Source: Quillaja saponaria
Lineage: Eukaryota > Streptophyta > Magnoliopsida > Fabales > Quillajaceae
Direction of reading: 5' to 3'
Assembly (NCBI GenBank): GCA_029379385.1
Contig: CM055607.1
Location: 20,638,615-20,702,614, forward strand
Length of the DNA: 64,000 nt
The notes under the pieces were generated by a model. The model saw nothing but the letters and a program-made list of their open reading frames with translations. It made no database searches and had not been told where the DNA came from. This document shows positions 11,596 through 22,557 of the stretch, piece after piece. Every line of letters starts with the position of its first letter. Position 1 is the first letter of the stretch. Both the position numbers and the translations under genes were made by a program.

Positions 11596-13105
11596 TGATA
11601 GGAGTTTAATAAATCTTAAATCTTATTAATTCCTAATGTTGTTTTGAGTATGATTTTGTGCTAATAAACGTATAAATAGTTATATTTTATGATTTCAGGT
11701 GTTAAATCTAATTAAAAAATATTAGTTGGATAAATGGTACACAATTGGCACAAAATAAGTTAAGAGGATGTTGTCCTTGTCCAAATTGAAGTAGGAATCA
11801 ATAAAACGGCATTGCAGCATGGATAACATGGCTCTGTAATGCCTATGAAGAATAAAATAGGCACAAGTCAAAGAACACATCACCCCAACATCCCATTTCA
11901 AGAGCTACGGCCCCATATTCCGTGGATTTTATAGAAACATGTCAAAGAGAACCAAGCCATAACGTGGAAAACTTGAAGTCAGTGGAGTTAAGCCGTAGCG
12001 TAGCAAAAATGGAAGCTATGGCGCTAGATGGAGGTATGCGCCGCATCGCCAATTTATACTTATCTAAACTTCCTAATCATATTGGTATAAGGATGACAAG
12101 CACATCTTGTATTTAGACCTATTTTGAGGGCAAGATAGGAATTCTAATCCCAGAAAGAGTTCAGTACCAAGACCCCAATCCAATAAGGACTTCAAGTTAG
12201 ATTAGAATTGTAGAGTTTTTATCTTTTCTAATTAGCCTATAAAATACTCTTAGCTTAGGAGAGTTTTAGATATTAGTTTTTCCAGAGTCAGTAAACATTT
12301 TTTAAAAGTTTCTTTATTGTTTTTGCATTTATGAGTTGCTAAACTCTCTTTTCCTATAAAGGGAGTATTGAAGCCATGCTATTACATTGTAAGATCTGAT
12401 TTGTTCTTCATTTTAATTTAATTATTCAATTCAAGTATCTTGTGTTCTTCTATTATATTTGTCATGGTTGTATGATTTGTTAATTAGGTACGCAACTAAT
12501 TGATTAGACTATATTATACCTATTGCTAGTTTAGAATAATCAAGTCCGTAATTGCTTGATGATTCTAACATATGTATTAAATAGTAGTTTATAATTGCTG
12601 TGAAGAAAATGGACTAAGTTAAATAAACTAAGCCTGTGTGTTTATTACTTAACTTTAGCTATCTTTCTATTTCGTAGAGCTGTTATTAAATTAAATCTTA
12701 AGAGTGTATTTAAGGTTGTTAATAGCAAAAGATTAATCAAATAGCTTATTTTGTTGACGACGAACTAAGGAAAGATTAGGGGTATTAGAGCTTTTTGATA
12801 TTCTAGGCTGAATATTTGAATGAATGATTGAATAATTGTGATCAATGATCAATGTCAAATCCCTACAGTGGCTAACTCTTTGTTTATCGGAAGTTTTTTC
12901 TATTACTTGCCAGTTATTTAAATTTTGCTTTCAATTTTACATTCAAACTTAAAACATAGAACCCTCCCTATATTTTATTGTCATTAGAATTTATATTGTG
13001 CACAAATTGGTTAAATTCAAATCTTTGTGGGATCGACCTTTAGTTACCCTGACTATAAAGCTAGGTTAAAGTAGAGAATTTAATTGGTGCTTTCGACGCA
13101 TATCA
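11596..13105 (+). repeat. Element A 5' LTR
   Basis: 1510 bases, TGATAGGAG...TATCA. TATA box TATAAAAT at 12238-12245. Matching LTRs: 19854-23828 (split by C), 46522-46931 (fragment of another family member) and 51634-53153 (second copy of the locus). No coding content; a 64-codon frame at 11922-12116 lies in U3 and has no family features. Confidence 0.9.
12238..12245 (+). promoter_or_regulatory. TATA box of element A 5' LTR
   Basis: TATAAAAT, conserved in the 3' LTR as TATAAATG (22976-22983) and in the same context ('TAATTAGCC' before, 'CTCTTAGCTTA' after). Conservation between LTRs supports it as the U3 core promoter. Confidence 0.55.
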
Positions 13106-13111
13106 AAATTT

Positions 13112-13129
13112 TGCCATCGTTGCCAGGGA
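13112..13129 (+). other. Primer binding site, tRNA-Asp type (element A)
   Basis: TGCCATCGTTGCCAGGGA, six bases past the LTR end, matching the tRNA-Asp site TGGCGCCGTTGCCGGGGA with four differences. A 20-odd-base T-run at 13163-13186 follows in the leader. Confidence 0.7.
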
Positions 13130-13269
13130 GTTGATGTTTTAATTGATTTGTCAACTTAATATGTTTTTTTTTTTTTTTTTTTTTTTTGGTCTCTTCTTTA
13201 ATTTTACAAGTTTGTATGACAGGCAAAGATTCTGCTCTTAGACTCCAACAAATAAGAAAGTTCATTGAA

Positions 13270-14790
13270 GCTCACTAACAAGCGGTCCTATCATCCACTT
13301 CATCAACATCTGAAAACATGGCTAACAATGCAAACCAAATCTTGAAGGTGTTGGCGGCTCCTAATCTAAACCAACATTCACTTTGTGTTGAATTTCCTAC
13401 TTTAGATGTTGCTTTTGAATTGAAATCTAGTCTAATCTATCTTTTTACAACTTTTCGTGGTCTTGCAACAGAAGATCCTCACAAACACTTAAAAAAGTTT
13501 CATATGGTTTGTTCAAGCGTGAAACCTGTTGGGCTTTTCGAATACCAAATCAAGCTTAGAGCTTTTCAATTCTCCTTGGCGGACATAGCTAAGGATTGGC
13601 TCTACTGCTTATCATCGAAAACCATAACTGTGTGGACTACAATGAAAAAGTTATTTTGGAGAAGTATTTCCTTGCTTCGCGAGCTGCCAACATTAGAAAA
13701 GAAATTTGTAGAATCCAACAATACAATGGAGAATCATTGTATGGGTATTGGGAGCGTTTTAAGAAGCTATGTGCAAGCTGCTTGCATCATTAAATTAGTG
13801 ACCAGCTGTTGGTTCGATACTTCTATGAAGGACTCCTCCCAACAAAAAGGAGCATGATTGATGTGGCAAGTGGAGGAGCATTGGTAGATAAGACACTGGA
13901 GGCTACTAAAAACTTAATTTCTAACATGGTTGCAAATTCTCAACAATTTAGTACCTGACATGAGCCTCCGCCACAAAAAGTTCATGAGGTAAGTACATCT
14001 TTTTTGGAACAACAAATTACTAATCTAACCTCTCTTGTGTGTTAAATGGCTGTAGGGAACTTGCAACAAGCCAAGGCTTAAGTAATTTATTCAGTTGTAG
14101 GACATCCAATTGACATGTGCCCTACACTTCAAGAAGAACCGGTGGAGCAAGTCAATGGCATAGGTGGATTTCCAAGGCAGCCACAACGCAAATATGATCC
14201 ACACTCCAATACCTACAATCTAGGTTACCTTAGCTATAGAAATCCAACTATTCACAATGCACCTCCAAATCAGTAACTGAGATTTTATCAAGCTCAACCA
14301 CCTTTCCAAGCTAGACAACAAGCCCTCAAAACCATGGTATGTCTCTTGAGGACATGGTTAAGTCTTTCGCTACAGACACTTTGCAATTCTAGCAGGAAAC
14401 TAGGACAACAATCAAGAATTTGGAGACACAAGTAAGCCAATTGGCCAATACTATAGGCAGAATTTCCACACAAGGATCTGGGAAGCTTCCATCTCAAACT
14501 ATGATTAATTTAAGAGAGAATGCAAGTTCCATGACTTGGAGGAATGGGAAATTTTGAGGAAGCACCAAAAACAACAAAAGATAAAGGGAATATAGCTTTT
14601 CAGAAAGATGAAGCTACTAGTCATACTAAGAGTGTTTTGGAACCTAAGGTAAATTCTAAGGTTCCTATTTCTACTAATGGTCCTCCTCTACCTTTTCCTA
14701 GTAGATTTGCAAAGTCTAAGATGAGGAATTTGAGAAGGAAATTATGGATACCTTCCACAAAGTACAAGTGAACATACATCTCTTGGATGC
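13270..14790 (+). pseudogene. Element A gag (degenerate)
   Basis: Athila-type capsid gene with frameshifts. The frame from ATG 13318 gives the N-terminal part ('VEFPTLDVAF', 'FRGLATEDPHKHLKKFHMVC', 'KLRAFQFSLADIAKDWLYCL'). After about codon 100 the true reading moves to the frame at 13596-13793 ('EKYFLASRAANIRKEICRIQ', 'ESLYGYWERFKKLCASCLHH'), so the last 80 codons of the 179-codon frame are a shifted reading. Later pieces include 'MIDVASGGALVDKT', a decayed zinc knuckle region near 14100-14135, 'YDPHSNTYNLG' and the linker 'NGPPLPFPSRF' (14675-14705). Multiple stops. Identical predicted peptides are found at 53366-53905. Confidence 0.85.
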
Positions 14791-14859
14791 TATTAAACAA
14801 GTACCATGCTATGCAAAATTCCTTAAGGAGTAGTGCACCACAAAAAGAAAATTTAAGGT

Positions 14860-15400
14860 TGATGAGTTAGTAAGAGTGAGTGAGAACGTATTTCTTGTTT
14901 TGTAAAGAAAGCTTCCCCCAAAATATAAAGATCTATGGAGCTTTACCATACTATGCACAATCGGAAACACAGGGTTTGAAAAAGCTATGCTTGTTTTAGG
15001 AGCATCTATTAATGTATGCCTTATTCCATTTATGCTTCTTTAAATCTTAGTTCACTTAAGGAAACTGATGTAGTTATTCGACTTGCTGATAGATTTAACA
15101 CTTCCAAAGGGTGTTTTGGAAGATGTTTTGGTATAGGTAAATGAGTTAGTTTTCCCAGCTGATTTTTATGTTCTTGATATGGAAGATGACTCATGACCTA
15201 CTTCAACACCAGGGCGACCACTCATGAAAACTACTCGAACTAACATTAATGTTTATAATGAAATTCTAACCATGGAGTTGGATGGTGAAGTTATGCACTT
15301 CAGTATTTTTAAAGTAATGAGGTATCCAAGTGATTTGCATTCTTATTTTTCTATTGATATACTTGACTTTTTAGTGCAGTAACACCTTGAGATAACTAGT
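14860..15400 (+). pseudogene. Element A protease (degenerate)
   Basis: Retropepsin region broken by at least four stops. Recognisable pieces: 'CTIGNTGFEKAM', then 'LGASINVC' where the active-site Asp of DLGAS is missing ('VLGAS'), 'LPKGVLEDVLV', 'FPADFYVLDMEDDS' and 'GRPLMKTTRTNINV'. Loss of the catalytic Asp alone would make it inactive. Confidence 0.75.
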
Positions 15401-15525
15401 AAGGATGCATTAGAAAATTGTATTGAGTAAGAGCCTTGAGAAAGAAGATCATAGAAAGCCAAGAAGTTACGTGCAAGTTAGTGACAACATTGAGTAGGCC
15501 ATGGCATCTCTAGAATCATTATCAA

Positions 15526-16650
15526 GTGTCCCAAACAGGTATAATGTTTCTTATATCCCTTTGCCTTTATCTAACAAGAAACTTTTTACCTTCTGTATTG
15601 CAGACCCCTAACTTGGAGCTTAAATCTCTTCTCGAGCATCTTAAATCTATGAATCTAGGCAAGGATAAAACATTGCCTGTAATCATTGCACGGAACCTCA
15701 CACCATTTCAAGAGGAGAAACTAGTTTGTGTGCTAATAATAGATCATAAAATAGCTATAGGTTGGACAATAGCTGAAATAAGAGGGATTAGTCCACCCAT
15801 ATGTATGCACAAATGCTTTAAGATGGAGCCAAACTAATAAGGGAAGCATAATGCCGATTAAACCCTCCCATAATAGAAGTTTTGAAAAAGGAGATCCTAA
15901 AATTACTAGATGTTGGGGTGATCTACCTTATTTCGAACAGCAAGTGGGTGATCCCAATTAAGTTGTTCCAAAATAATTTGGCATTACTGTGGTCAAGAAT
16001 GAAGAGAATGAGCTAGTACTAACTCATGTCCAAACCGACTAGCGGGTTTGCATTGATTATTGAAAGCTTAACTCCAACTAGATAAGATCACTTTCCTTTG
16101 CCATTTATTAGTCAAATGTTAGAAAGGTTAGCTAGTCATTCTCATTACTATTTTCTTGATAATCAAATTGCAATCATACCAGAGGATCAAGAGAATACCA
16201 CATTTACTTGTCCCTTTGGAACATTTGCATATCTGTGCATTCCCTTTGGCCTTTGCAACGTACCCACTACTTTTCAACTGTGTATAGTTAGTATATTTTC
16301 AGATTATGTTGAGGATATCATAGAAGTTTTTATGGATGATTTTAGTGTCTATGGTAACTCTTTTGATAAACGTTTAGATAACCTTACATTTGTTCTTGAA
16401 CATTGCATGGAAACTAATCTAGTCCTTAATTGGGAGAAATGTCACTTTGTGGTAAATCATGGGATAGTCTTAGAACATATCATATCTTCTAAGGGAATAG
16501 AAGTTGATAAATCTAAGATAAACCTTGTACGTTCCTTACCATCCCTACATGTGTAAGGGAGGTTCGTTATTTTCTTGGACATGGAGGTTTTTATTGAAGA
16601 TTTATCAAGGACTTTTTAAAAATTGCACTACCCTTATGCAAATTACTACA
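15526..16650 (+). pseudogene. Element A reverse transcriptase (degenerate)
   Basis: Starts with the pre-RT block 'PNLELKSLLEHLKSMNLGKD' and 'IGWTIAEIRGISPPICMHKC' (frame 15526-15837), then a stop-rich part, then the frame 16098-16556 with 'LPFISQMLERLA', 'CPFGTFAYLCIPFGLCNVPT', the catalytic box 'FMDDFSVYG' and 'LNWEKCHFVV'. The YFLDGYSGYNQI motif has lost the GYSGY segment (reads YFLDNQIAI), removing residues near the first catalytic Asp. It then runs out of frame at 16556. Inactive. Confidence 0.85.
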
Positions 16651-17290
16651 AAAGGAAGTGACATTCGAGTTCAATGAAGAATGCAAGAAAGCATTTAAAA
16701 GGCTCAAGGAGCTCTTGGCCATAGCTTCCATTATTTAACCACCCGATTGGAGCCTTCCATTTAAGCTAATATGCGATGTGAGTGACTATGCCATAGGAAC
16801 TGTTTTTGGGTAGAAAGTTGGCAAGCTTCCACATGTCATTTATTATGCATCAAGGACCTTGAATGATGCTCAACTTAACTATTCTACAACTTAAAAGGAG
16901 CTATTAGTGATTCTTTTTTGCTTTCGACAATTTTTGTTCTTATTTAATTGGTACTAAGGTAACCATATTTTCTGATCATGTAGCTCTTAGATATTTACTC
17001 ACTAAGAAGGAAGCTAAACCGAGACTTATAAGATGGATACTTCTCCTGGAAGAATTTGATATGGTAATAAAAGACAAAAAAGGAAGTGATAAAGTAGTTG
17101 CCGACCACTTGAGTCACCTTGTTCAAGATGAGGATGCTTTACCTTTGTGTGAAGACTTTCTAGATGAGCAATTACTTTCTTTAGAAAATTCAGTTCCTTG
17201 GTATGTTGACATTGTGAATTACTTAGTCACTCAGAAAATACTAAATGATTTGTCTCGTGCTCAAATAGACAAACTAAAAAGATTGTAAGG
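16651..17290 (+). pseudogene. Element A RNase H (degenerate)
   Basis: Pieces in changing frames: 'VTFEFNEECKKAFKRLKELL' near 16661-16720, 'DVSDYAIGTVFG' near 16777-16810, '[19 protein letters not shown]', 'GTKVTIFSDHVALRYLLTKK', then the frame 17061-17288 with 'DKVVADHLSHLV' and 'DFLDEQLLSL', the end of RNase H and the linker to integrase. Stops at several positions. Confidence 0.8.
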
Positions 17291-18470
17291 CAATATGTGT
17301 GGGACAATCCATATTTATGGAAGTATTGCATTGATCAAGTGATAAGAAGGTGTACCTAATTCTGAATTTTCATCTATCTTAACTTTTTGTCACTCTTATG
17401 CATGTAGGGGACATTTTGGAGAAAAGAGAATAGCTCTCAAGGTACTTGATAGTGGATTTTACTAGCCTAAATCATTCAAAGATGCATTCCACTTCTGCAA
17501 ATCATGCCGTCGATGTCAAAGAACAGGTAACTTGGGTGCACGAAATTAAATGCCTCAAACACTTATACTCATTATTGAAATTTTTGATGTTTAGGAAATT
17601 GATTTTATAAGACCTTTTTCCTTCTTCATATGGCAATCTTTATATACTTATTGCTATTGATTATGTGTCGAAATGTGTGGAAGCTCAAGCCACCCATACT
17701 AATGATTCAAAAGTGGTTGTAGATTTTGTGAAGACTAACATCTTTGCAAGATTTGGAGCACCAAGAGCAATAATAAGCGATGGAGGAAGTCATTTTTGCA
17801 ATCAATCATTTGAAGCTTTGTTAAGGAAATAAAAGTTTACACACAGTTCTACATCATACCATCCACAAACTAATGGACAGGTTGAAGTGTCAAATCGAGA
17901 GGTTAAATCCATTCTAGAAAAGACTGTGAATCCAAATAAGTTAGTGATGCACTTTGGGCCTATAGAACAACATATAAAATACCCATTGGGATGTCATCTT
18001 TTAGGCTAGCGTATGGTAAGCCATGTCACCTTCTAGTTGTGCTAGAGCACAAGGCATTTTGGGCAGTGAAGCAATATAATTTGAAGATGGATGCTACTGG
18101 TGGACAAAGAAGACTTCAACTAAGTAAGCTTGAGGAATACGAAATGTTACCTATAAGAGTTCATAGGTTTACAAGGAGAAAACTAAGGCTTTTCACGATA
18201 AGATGATCTTAAGGAAGAACTTTGTTGTTGGACAAAAAGTTCTTATATTCCATTCACACCTTAAGTTATTTCCTAGTAGGTTACATTCTTGATAGGTTGG
18301 ACCTTTTATTGGTACTAATGTGTTTCCTCATGGTGCAGTAGCAATTCGAAGTTTGAAGACAAATAAGGAGTTCAAAGAAAATGGGCATAGGCTTAAGCCT
18401 TATTATGAAGGTTTTCAGGTGAAAAGTGTAGAGGAGATGGAGTCGGATGATCCATCCTATGCTGATTGAG
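17291..18470 (+). pseudogene. Element A integrase (degenerate)
   Basis: HHCC region decayed ('CHFCKSCRRCQRTG' recognisable near 17490-17530). The core is clear around 17640-17960: 'YILIAIDYVSKCVEAQATHT' with the first Asp, 'ARFGAPRAIISDGGSHFCNQ' with the second Asp, '[20 protein letters not shown]' with the Glu position. Tail: '[15 protein letters not shown]', 'NFVVGQKVLIFHS' and '[11 protein letters not shown]' (to about 18468). Frames change at least twice and a TAA follows 'EALLRK'. Same sequence at 57340-58520. Confidence 0.85.
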
Positions 18471-19838
18471 GGAGCTCTGAGTTGGGCTAACGACATTAAA
18501 TAAATGCACTACTTGGAAAGCAATCCAAGGGTGGCTAACTTGCCACAACATCATATTTGCATCTCTTTCCCTTTCTTTTTAATTTTACTTATGTTATAAT
18601 TTTTCGTTACTCTCACTTGCATATTAGTTTTACATTAGGGACAATGTAAGAATTAAGTGTGGGGGGAGGATTTAAGGTTTTTCTTTTCAATAGAATGTGT
18701 GTTTATAGGTTCTTTTCAAGGGTTACGAGAATATGTATGTCATAAACATGGGTGATTGAAATTAAAGGGATAGCATGCTAATTTTGGTAGATATTTTACC
18801 ATGTGAGTTTTGAGCCTAAGATTGAATTTTATATGTCAATTTATAATTTTCTTGTTGAGTGATATTCATTATGTGATTATGTAACTCTAGAACTTGCTTT
18901 AAATCTTGTTGGGACTACATTGATTCATATGGATGCATGAAAATGATGAAGGCAATAGGAAATAAACACTTTAAACCTAAACAGCCAACCTAACAAATTT
19001 TTACCAATAGTGAGCCTATTTGAGCTCAATTGTTCCTTTGTTGGTTAACCCCCTATATGAGCCTAGACCTTAATGATTGTATCTTCTACCCTACCTTAGG
19101 TTGAATGGAGCAATTACATACTTGTTTGGTGATTATTGTTGAAGTTATAAAGGAAAAATTGGAAAAGTATGAAGAAATATGAGCATGAATTTCAAGCTTC
19201 TCTTTAGTATTTAATTTGAGTATTTTTGTGTTCTCTACAAAACAAAAGAAAGGGAAGAAAGAAAGAAAAGAAAAGGCATAAGAAAGATATAGCATTTTAA
19301 GTGATAAAAAAGATACATAAGTAAAGTTCTTAAAGTATCAGAGCATCAAAGTGTTATGGGTTTACATGTTTATTTGCTCAAGTATAAGTTTTGATTGCTC
19401 TACTAGTTTCTTTGGTGTTTACCATTTTCGTTCCACTTTGCTCCATACCATGTCCCTAACCCCATTACAACCAATGAAAGACCTTCTGATTTTTGTTGTA
19501 TATGATCTAAGTGGTGGAGATTAGATGGACAAGCAAGCCTATGGTAGTGCATTTTTACTAAATGAATCAGAGTGAAAATTCCTAGCCGTGAAACGCTTGA
19601 GAGTTTGAGAGATTGCCATGTGAGAATCTATCAATTAGCATGTTTGATTTTCAATGATGTCTTTTATTGAGTTGAGTTCTAAGTTTGTTCAAGGGAAATC
19701 TGTTCACGATATTTTATGAATCTTGTGATTCTTAGTTGTGTTCTTCGCTGATGGTTTATGCATTATTTCATACCTTTGGAAAGTTAAAAGAGGAGATTAA
19801 TTGTTAGTTAGAATTTTACTTGAGGACGAGTAAAAGCT
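18471..19838 (+). other. Element A noncoding tail between integrase and 3' LTR
   Basis: About 1.4 kb with no credible coding frame. A first polypurine-like tract, AAGTGTGGGGGGAGGA (18654-18669), lies far upstream of the LTR, and a purine-rich GAAA/AGAA run lies at 19243-19286. Such long noncoding tails with repeated PPT-like tracts are usual in Athila-group elements. Confidence 0.7.
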
Positions 19839-19850
19839 AAGTTTGGGGGA
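19839..19850 (+). other. Polypurine tract of element A
   Basis: AAGTTTGGGGGA three bases before the 3' LTR. The preceding 'TTGAGGACGAGTAAAAGCT' is the conserved context in Athila-type elements; the same context with a decayed G-run precedes element B's 3' LTR near 32105-32136. Confidence 0.75.
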
Positions 19851-20521
19851 ATTTGATAGGAGTTTAAGAAATCTTAAATTTCATTGATTTCTAGTGTTGT
19901 TTTGAGTATGATTTTGTGCTAAGAAACTTATAAATGTTTATATTTATGATTTTAAGTGTTAGATCTGATTAAGAAACATTAGTTGGATAAATGAAGCATA
20001 ATTGGCACAAAAAGAGCTAGAAGAATATTGTCCTTGTCCATATTGAATTAGGAATCAATGACGTGGCTCTGCAACATGAATAACATGGCACTGCAACACT
20101 TGGGAAGAATAAAATAGGCACAAGTCAGAGAGCATATCGCCGTATCATCCCATTTCAAGAGTTACGGCGCTATATTCCATGGATTTTATACAAACATGTC
20201 AAAGAGAACCAAGTCGCAATGTGGAAAACTTGAAGCCACAGTGCCCTTGTTCCTAGTTTTAAAGGTTTGAAGTCAGTGGGCATTAAGCCGCAGCGTAGCA
20301 AAGATGGAAGCAATGGGGCTAGATGGAAGACAACTTCGTTGGATATTAGTGAGCAAGGAGCCGAAGTGTAACACCCCAAAAATTAATACATAAATTAATT
20401 GTACGACAAGAAATTATCTTATGAGTTAAATAGGATTAAAATTTAATTACATATTATTTCACATATATGAATAGTACATGTACGTATAAAAATACGTATA
20501 GGATACGTATTAGTATAAGAA

Positions 20522-20640
20522 TTATATATATATATATATGAAAAAATATATAAATACATGTATGTATGTGTATACGTATATATGTATAAGGAAAATACAT
20601 GTATATATATGTATACATACATGTATATACATATAAAACA
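20522..20640. repeat. AT-rich microsatellite tract in element C
   Basis: (TA)n run at about 20525-20540 and alternating TATG/TACA tetramers to about 20640. The second copy of the locus lacks 12 bases just upstream of it. Minus-strand frames through this tract (Tyr/Ile/Thr-rich) are low-complexity translations. Confidence 0.75.
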
Positions 20641-20751
20641 TGGACAAGTGTAGGCATTGGAACAAAGATGCAAAATGTTACATGTGGAGTTGGAAGAAGA
20701 AAAAAAATGATAAAATATAGGTTTCTTGCTAGAAAAGGAAATGTGATGAAT

Positions 20752-21290
20752 TAGGTGTAAGAAGAAGATTAAGTGGCAATTTGTAATAAATGAAGGGGCT
20801 AGGTGTAAGAAAGAGAATAACTGTGACAATTTACAATTAATGAAGGGACTTAGGTGTAAGAAGGAGAATAAGTGTGGCAACTTACAATTAATGAAGGGGC
20901 TTAGTTGTAAGAAGGAGGAAAAGGGTAGAAAAGTTGTAATTATTAAGGGGGCATGTGGAAGAAAGTTAGGACATAAGGTGGCAAGTAATAATTAACATAG
21001 AAAGATTGCTAGACAAGTAGAAGGCAAGGAAAACACTAGGTGTCCATGAAATAATTAAGTAGGACATGTGTAGAGAATTAAGGAAACAAGGTGCCCATGA
21101 AATGATTAAGTAGGATATGTGTAGGGAATTAAGATGACAAGGTGTCCATGAAAGGATTATGGTGAATATGTGTAGAGATTTAAGGAAGCAAGGTGTACAT
21201 GGAATGATTAATAAGATATGTGTAGAGATTTAAGGTAACTAGGTGGCTTACTAATAATTAAATAATCTAAACTAGGGAATAAAAGGAAGA
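20752..21290 (+). repeat. 51-base subrepeat array inside element C LTR
   Basis: Diverged tandem units with starts at 20752, 20800, 20851 and 20902 ('TAGGTGTAAGAAGGAGAATA' type, followed by 'TTACAATTAATGAAGGGG') and again at 21038, 21089, 21140, 21191 and 21241 ('AGGTGTCCATGAAATGATTA' type, with 'ATATGTGTAGAGATTTAAGG'). Spacing is 48-51 bases in both groups. The stretch between them (20953-21037) is weakly similar. Located upstream of the TATA box, so within U3. Confidence 0.7.
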
Positions 21291-21417
21291 CAAGTGTTAG
21301 GAAGAAAGAACACATGTTAATTTAGAGAATGACAAGTAAGTAGTTGTAATTTTAGAGAACTAAAAGGGTAAAATAGGAAACAAAACTTTCTCCTAAATCA
21401 TAAACCTTGGCATGCAC

Positions 21418-21426
21418 TATAAATAG
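21418..21426 (+). promoter_or_regulatory. TATA box of element C LTR
   Basis: TATAAATAG about 1.05 kb into the LTR, followed by a purine-rich transcribed-leader-like tract (GAGAAAGTGAGAGAGAAGG type, to about 21650). Position and following tract fit a U3/R border. Confidence 0.55.
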
Positions 21427-22545
21427 GAGGGGGTGGTGACGAAAAATACATAGGCAAGATAAAGTGTACACTAAAGTAAGAGAAAGTGAGAGAGAAGGTG
21501 AAGAAGTAGAGAAAAAGTAAGAAAACAAAGAAAGTGAGAGAAATAGTAAGAAATAAAAGAAAAAGGCAAACCGTGAGCTAGGAAGGAGAAGGAGAAAATA
21601 GAGAGAAAAAACAAAGAAGGAGGGGCAGAAACAAAGAAACAAAGAAAAACAAACATTAAGGGTATTAGGCAAGTATTCATGCATTCTTGTGTTTTATTTT
21701 ATCCTTGCTTTGAAAGCTATTTCCTTGTTACTCTTATATTCTTCAAGCTACTCTTATATCCTTCATGCATATGAAATGGAAAATGAGGGAGATGAATCCC
21801 TTTTAGAAAACTTAGAGGAAATGAGGAAAAAGGCTAATTTGCATTGTATATTCCTATATTTCTAAAATTGCCATCAAGAATCTTTCGTTGTCATGTATGA
21901 ATGCTTATTGAGGTTCAACCCACTTTTCTTCATCTTGATGTGTAGATTAATTAGTACCATTGATGTATATTGTTTTCCTTGGACAAAGGCATGGTCTATG
22001 TAATAAGAAAGATAGCAAGTGGACCTTGTTTGTAAAAACATAGAAGTATTTGTGTTGAAATATAATTATGTAGTATAGGGTTGCTTTTGTATAAAGTTGT
22101 AATGTATTCTTAACATGTCTACTTATTAATGGTAGTAATTTTGGAAGGAAGTCTAGTATTACTAAAAATTGTCTCTTTTAAATAAATAACTTAGTGAAAT
22201 GAAAAGTAGTTTGCGAATTGTGTCTCTAGGAATATTAATCCACTATTCACAAGTTATATTTATCAAGTAAATCTTGGTTAATTGAAGATTAAATAAATAG
22301 AGTAGCATGGATTTAAAGTCAAATGGAGGAAAAGATAAAAATCTAGAAAGAGGAATGATTACTAATCATGGCCATATGGTGTCAAGAGAATAAGAGGAAT
22401 GTCTAAGGAAAATTATACAAGTATCATTGTAGTAAGGAAATAAAGATGTAGAAAATACAAGAAATAAAAGTATTACTTATTAAATTTGCTTAAGAGTTTA
22501 GTAGTAGATTATGTAAGGAATTAAGGAATGAGGGTGTTACAATTA

Positions 22546-22557
22546 TGGTATCAGAGC
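22546..22557 (+). other. Primer binding site, initiator tRNA-Met (element C)
   Basis: TGGTATCAGAGC five bases after the LTR end, an exact match to the site complementary to the 3' end of plant initiator tRNA-Met. Confidence 0.8.

Noticed and set aside
13080..13265. Minus-strand frame with a Lys run
   Set aside because: The Lys run is the translation of the 20-odd-base T-run in the leader of element A; no other support. The copy at 53128-53313 is the same.
20443..20880. Minus-strand frame of 145 codons rich in Tyr, Ile and Thr
   Set aside because: It is a translation of the AT-rich microsatellite and purine-rich subrepeats of element C; no domain features, and the repeat explains the composition. 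The same holds for 60489-60914.
20752..21290. CRISPR-like array
   Set aside because: Units are diverged throughout, there is no constant-repeat/variable-spacer pattern, and the context is a plant LTR.
21352..21684. Minus-strand frame of 110 codons, Phe/Leu/Ser-rich, resembling a membrane protein
   Set aside because: It is antisense to a GAGAAAG-type purine tract in the transcribed part of element C's LTR; the hydrophobic look is an artefact of low-complexity sequence. Copy at 61386-61718 is the same.
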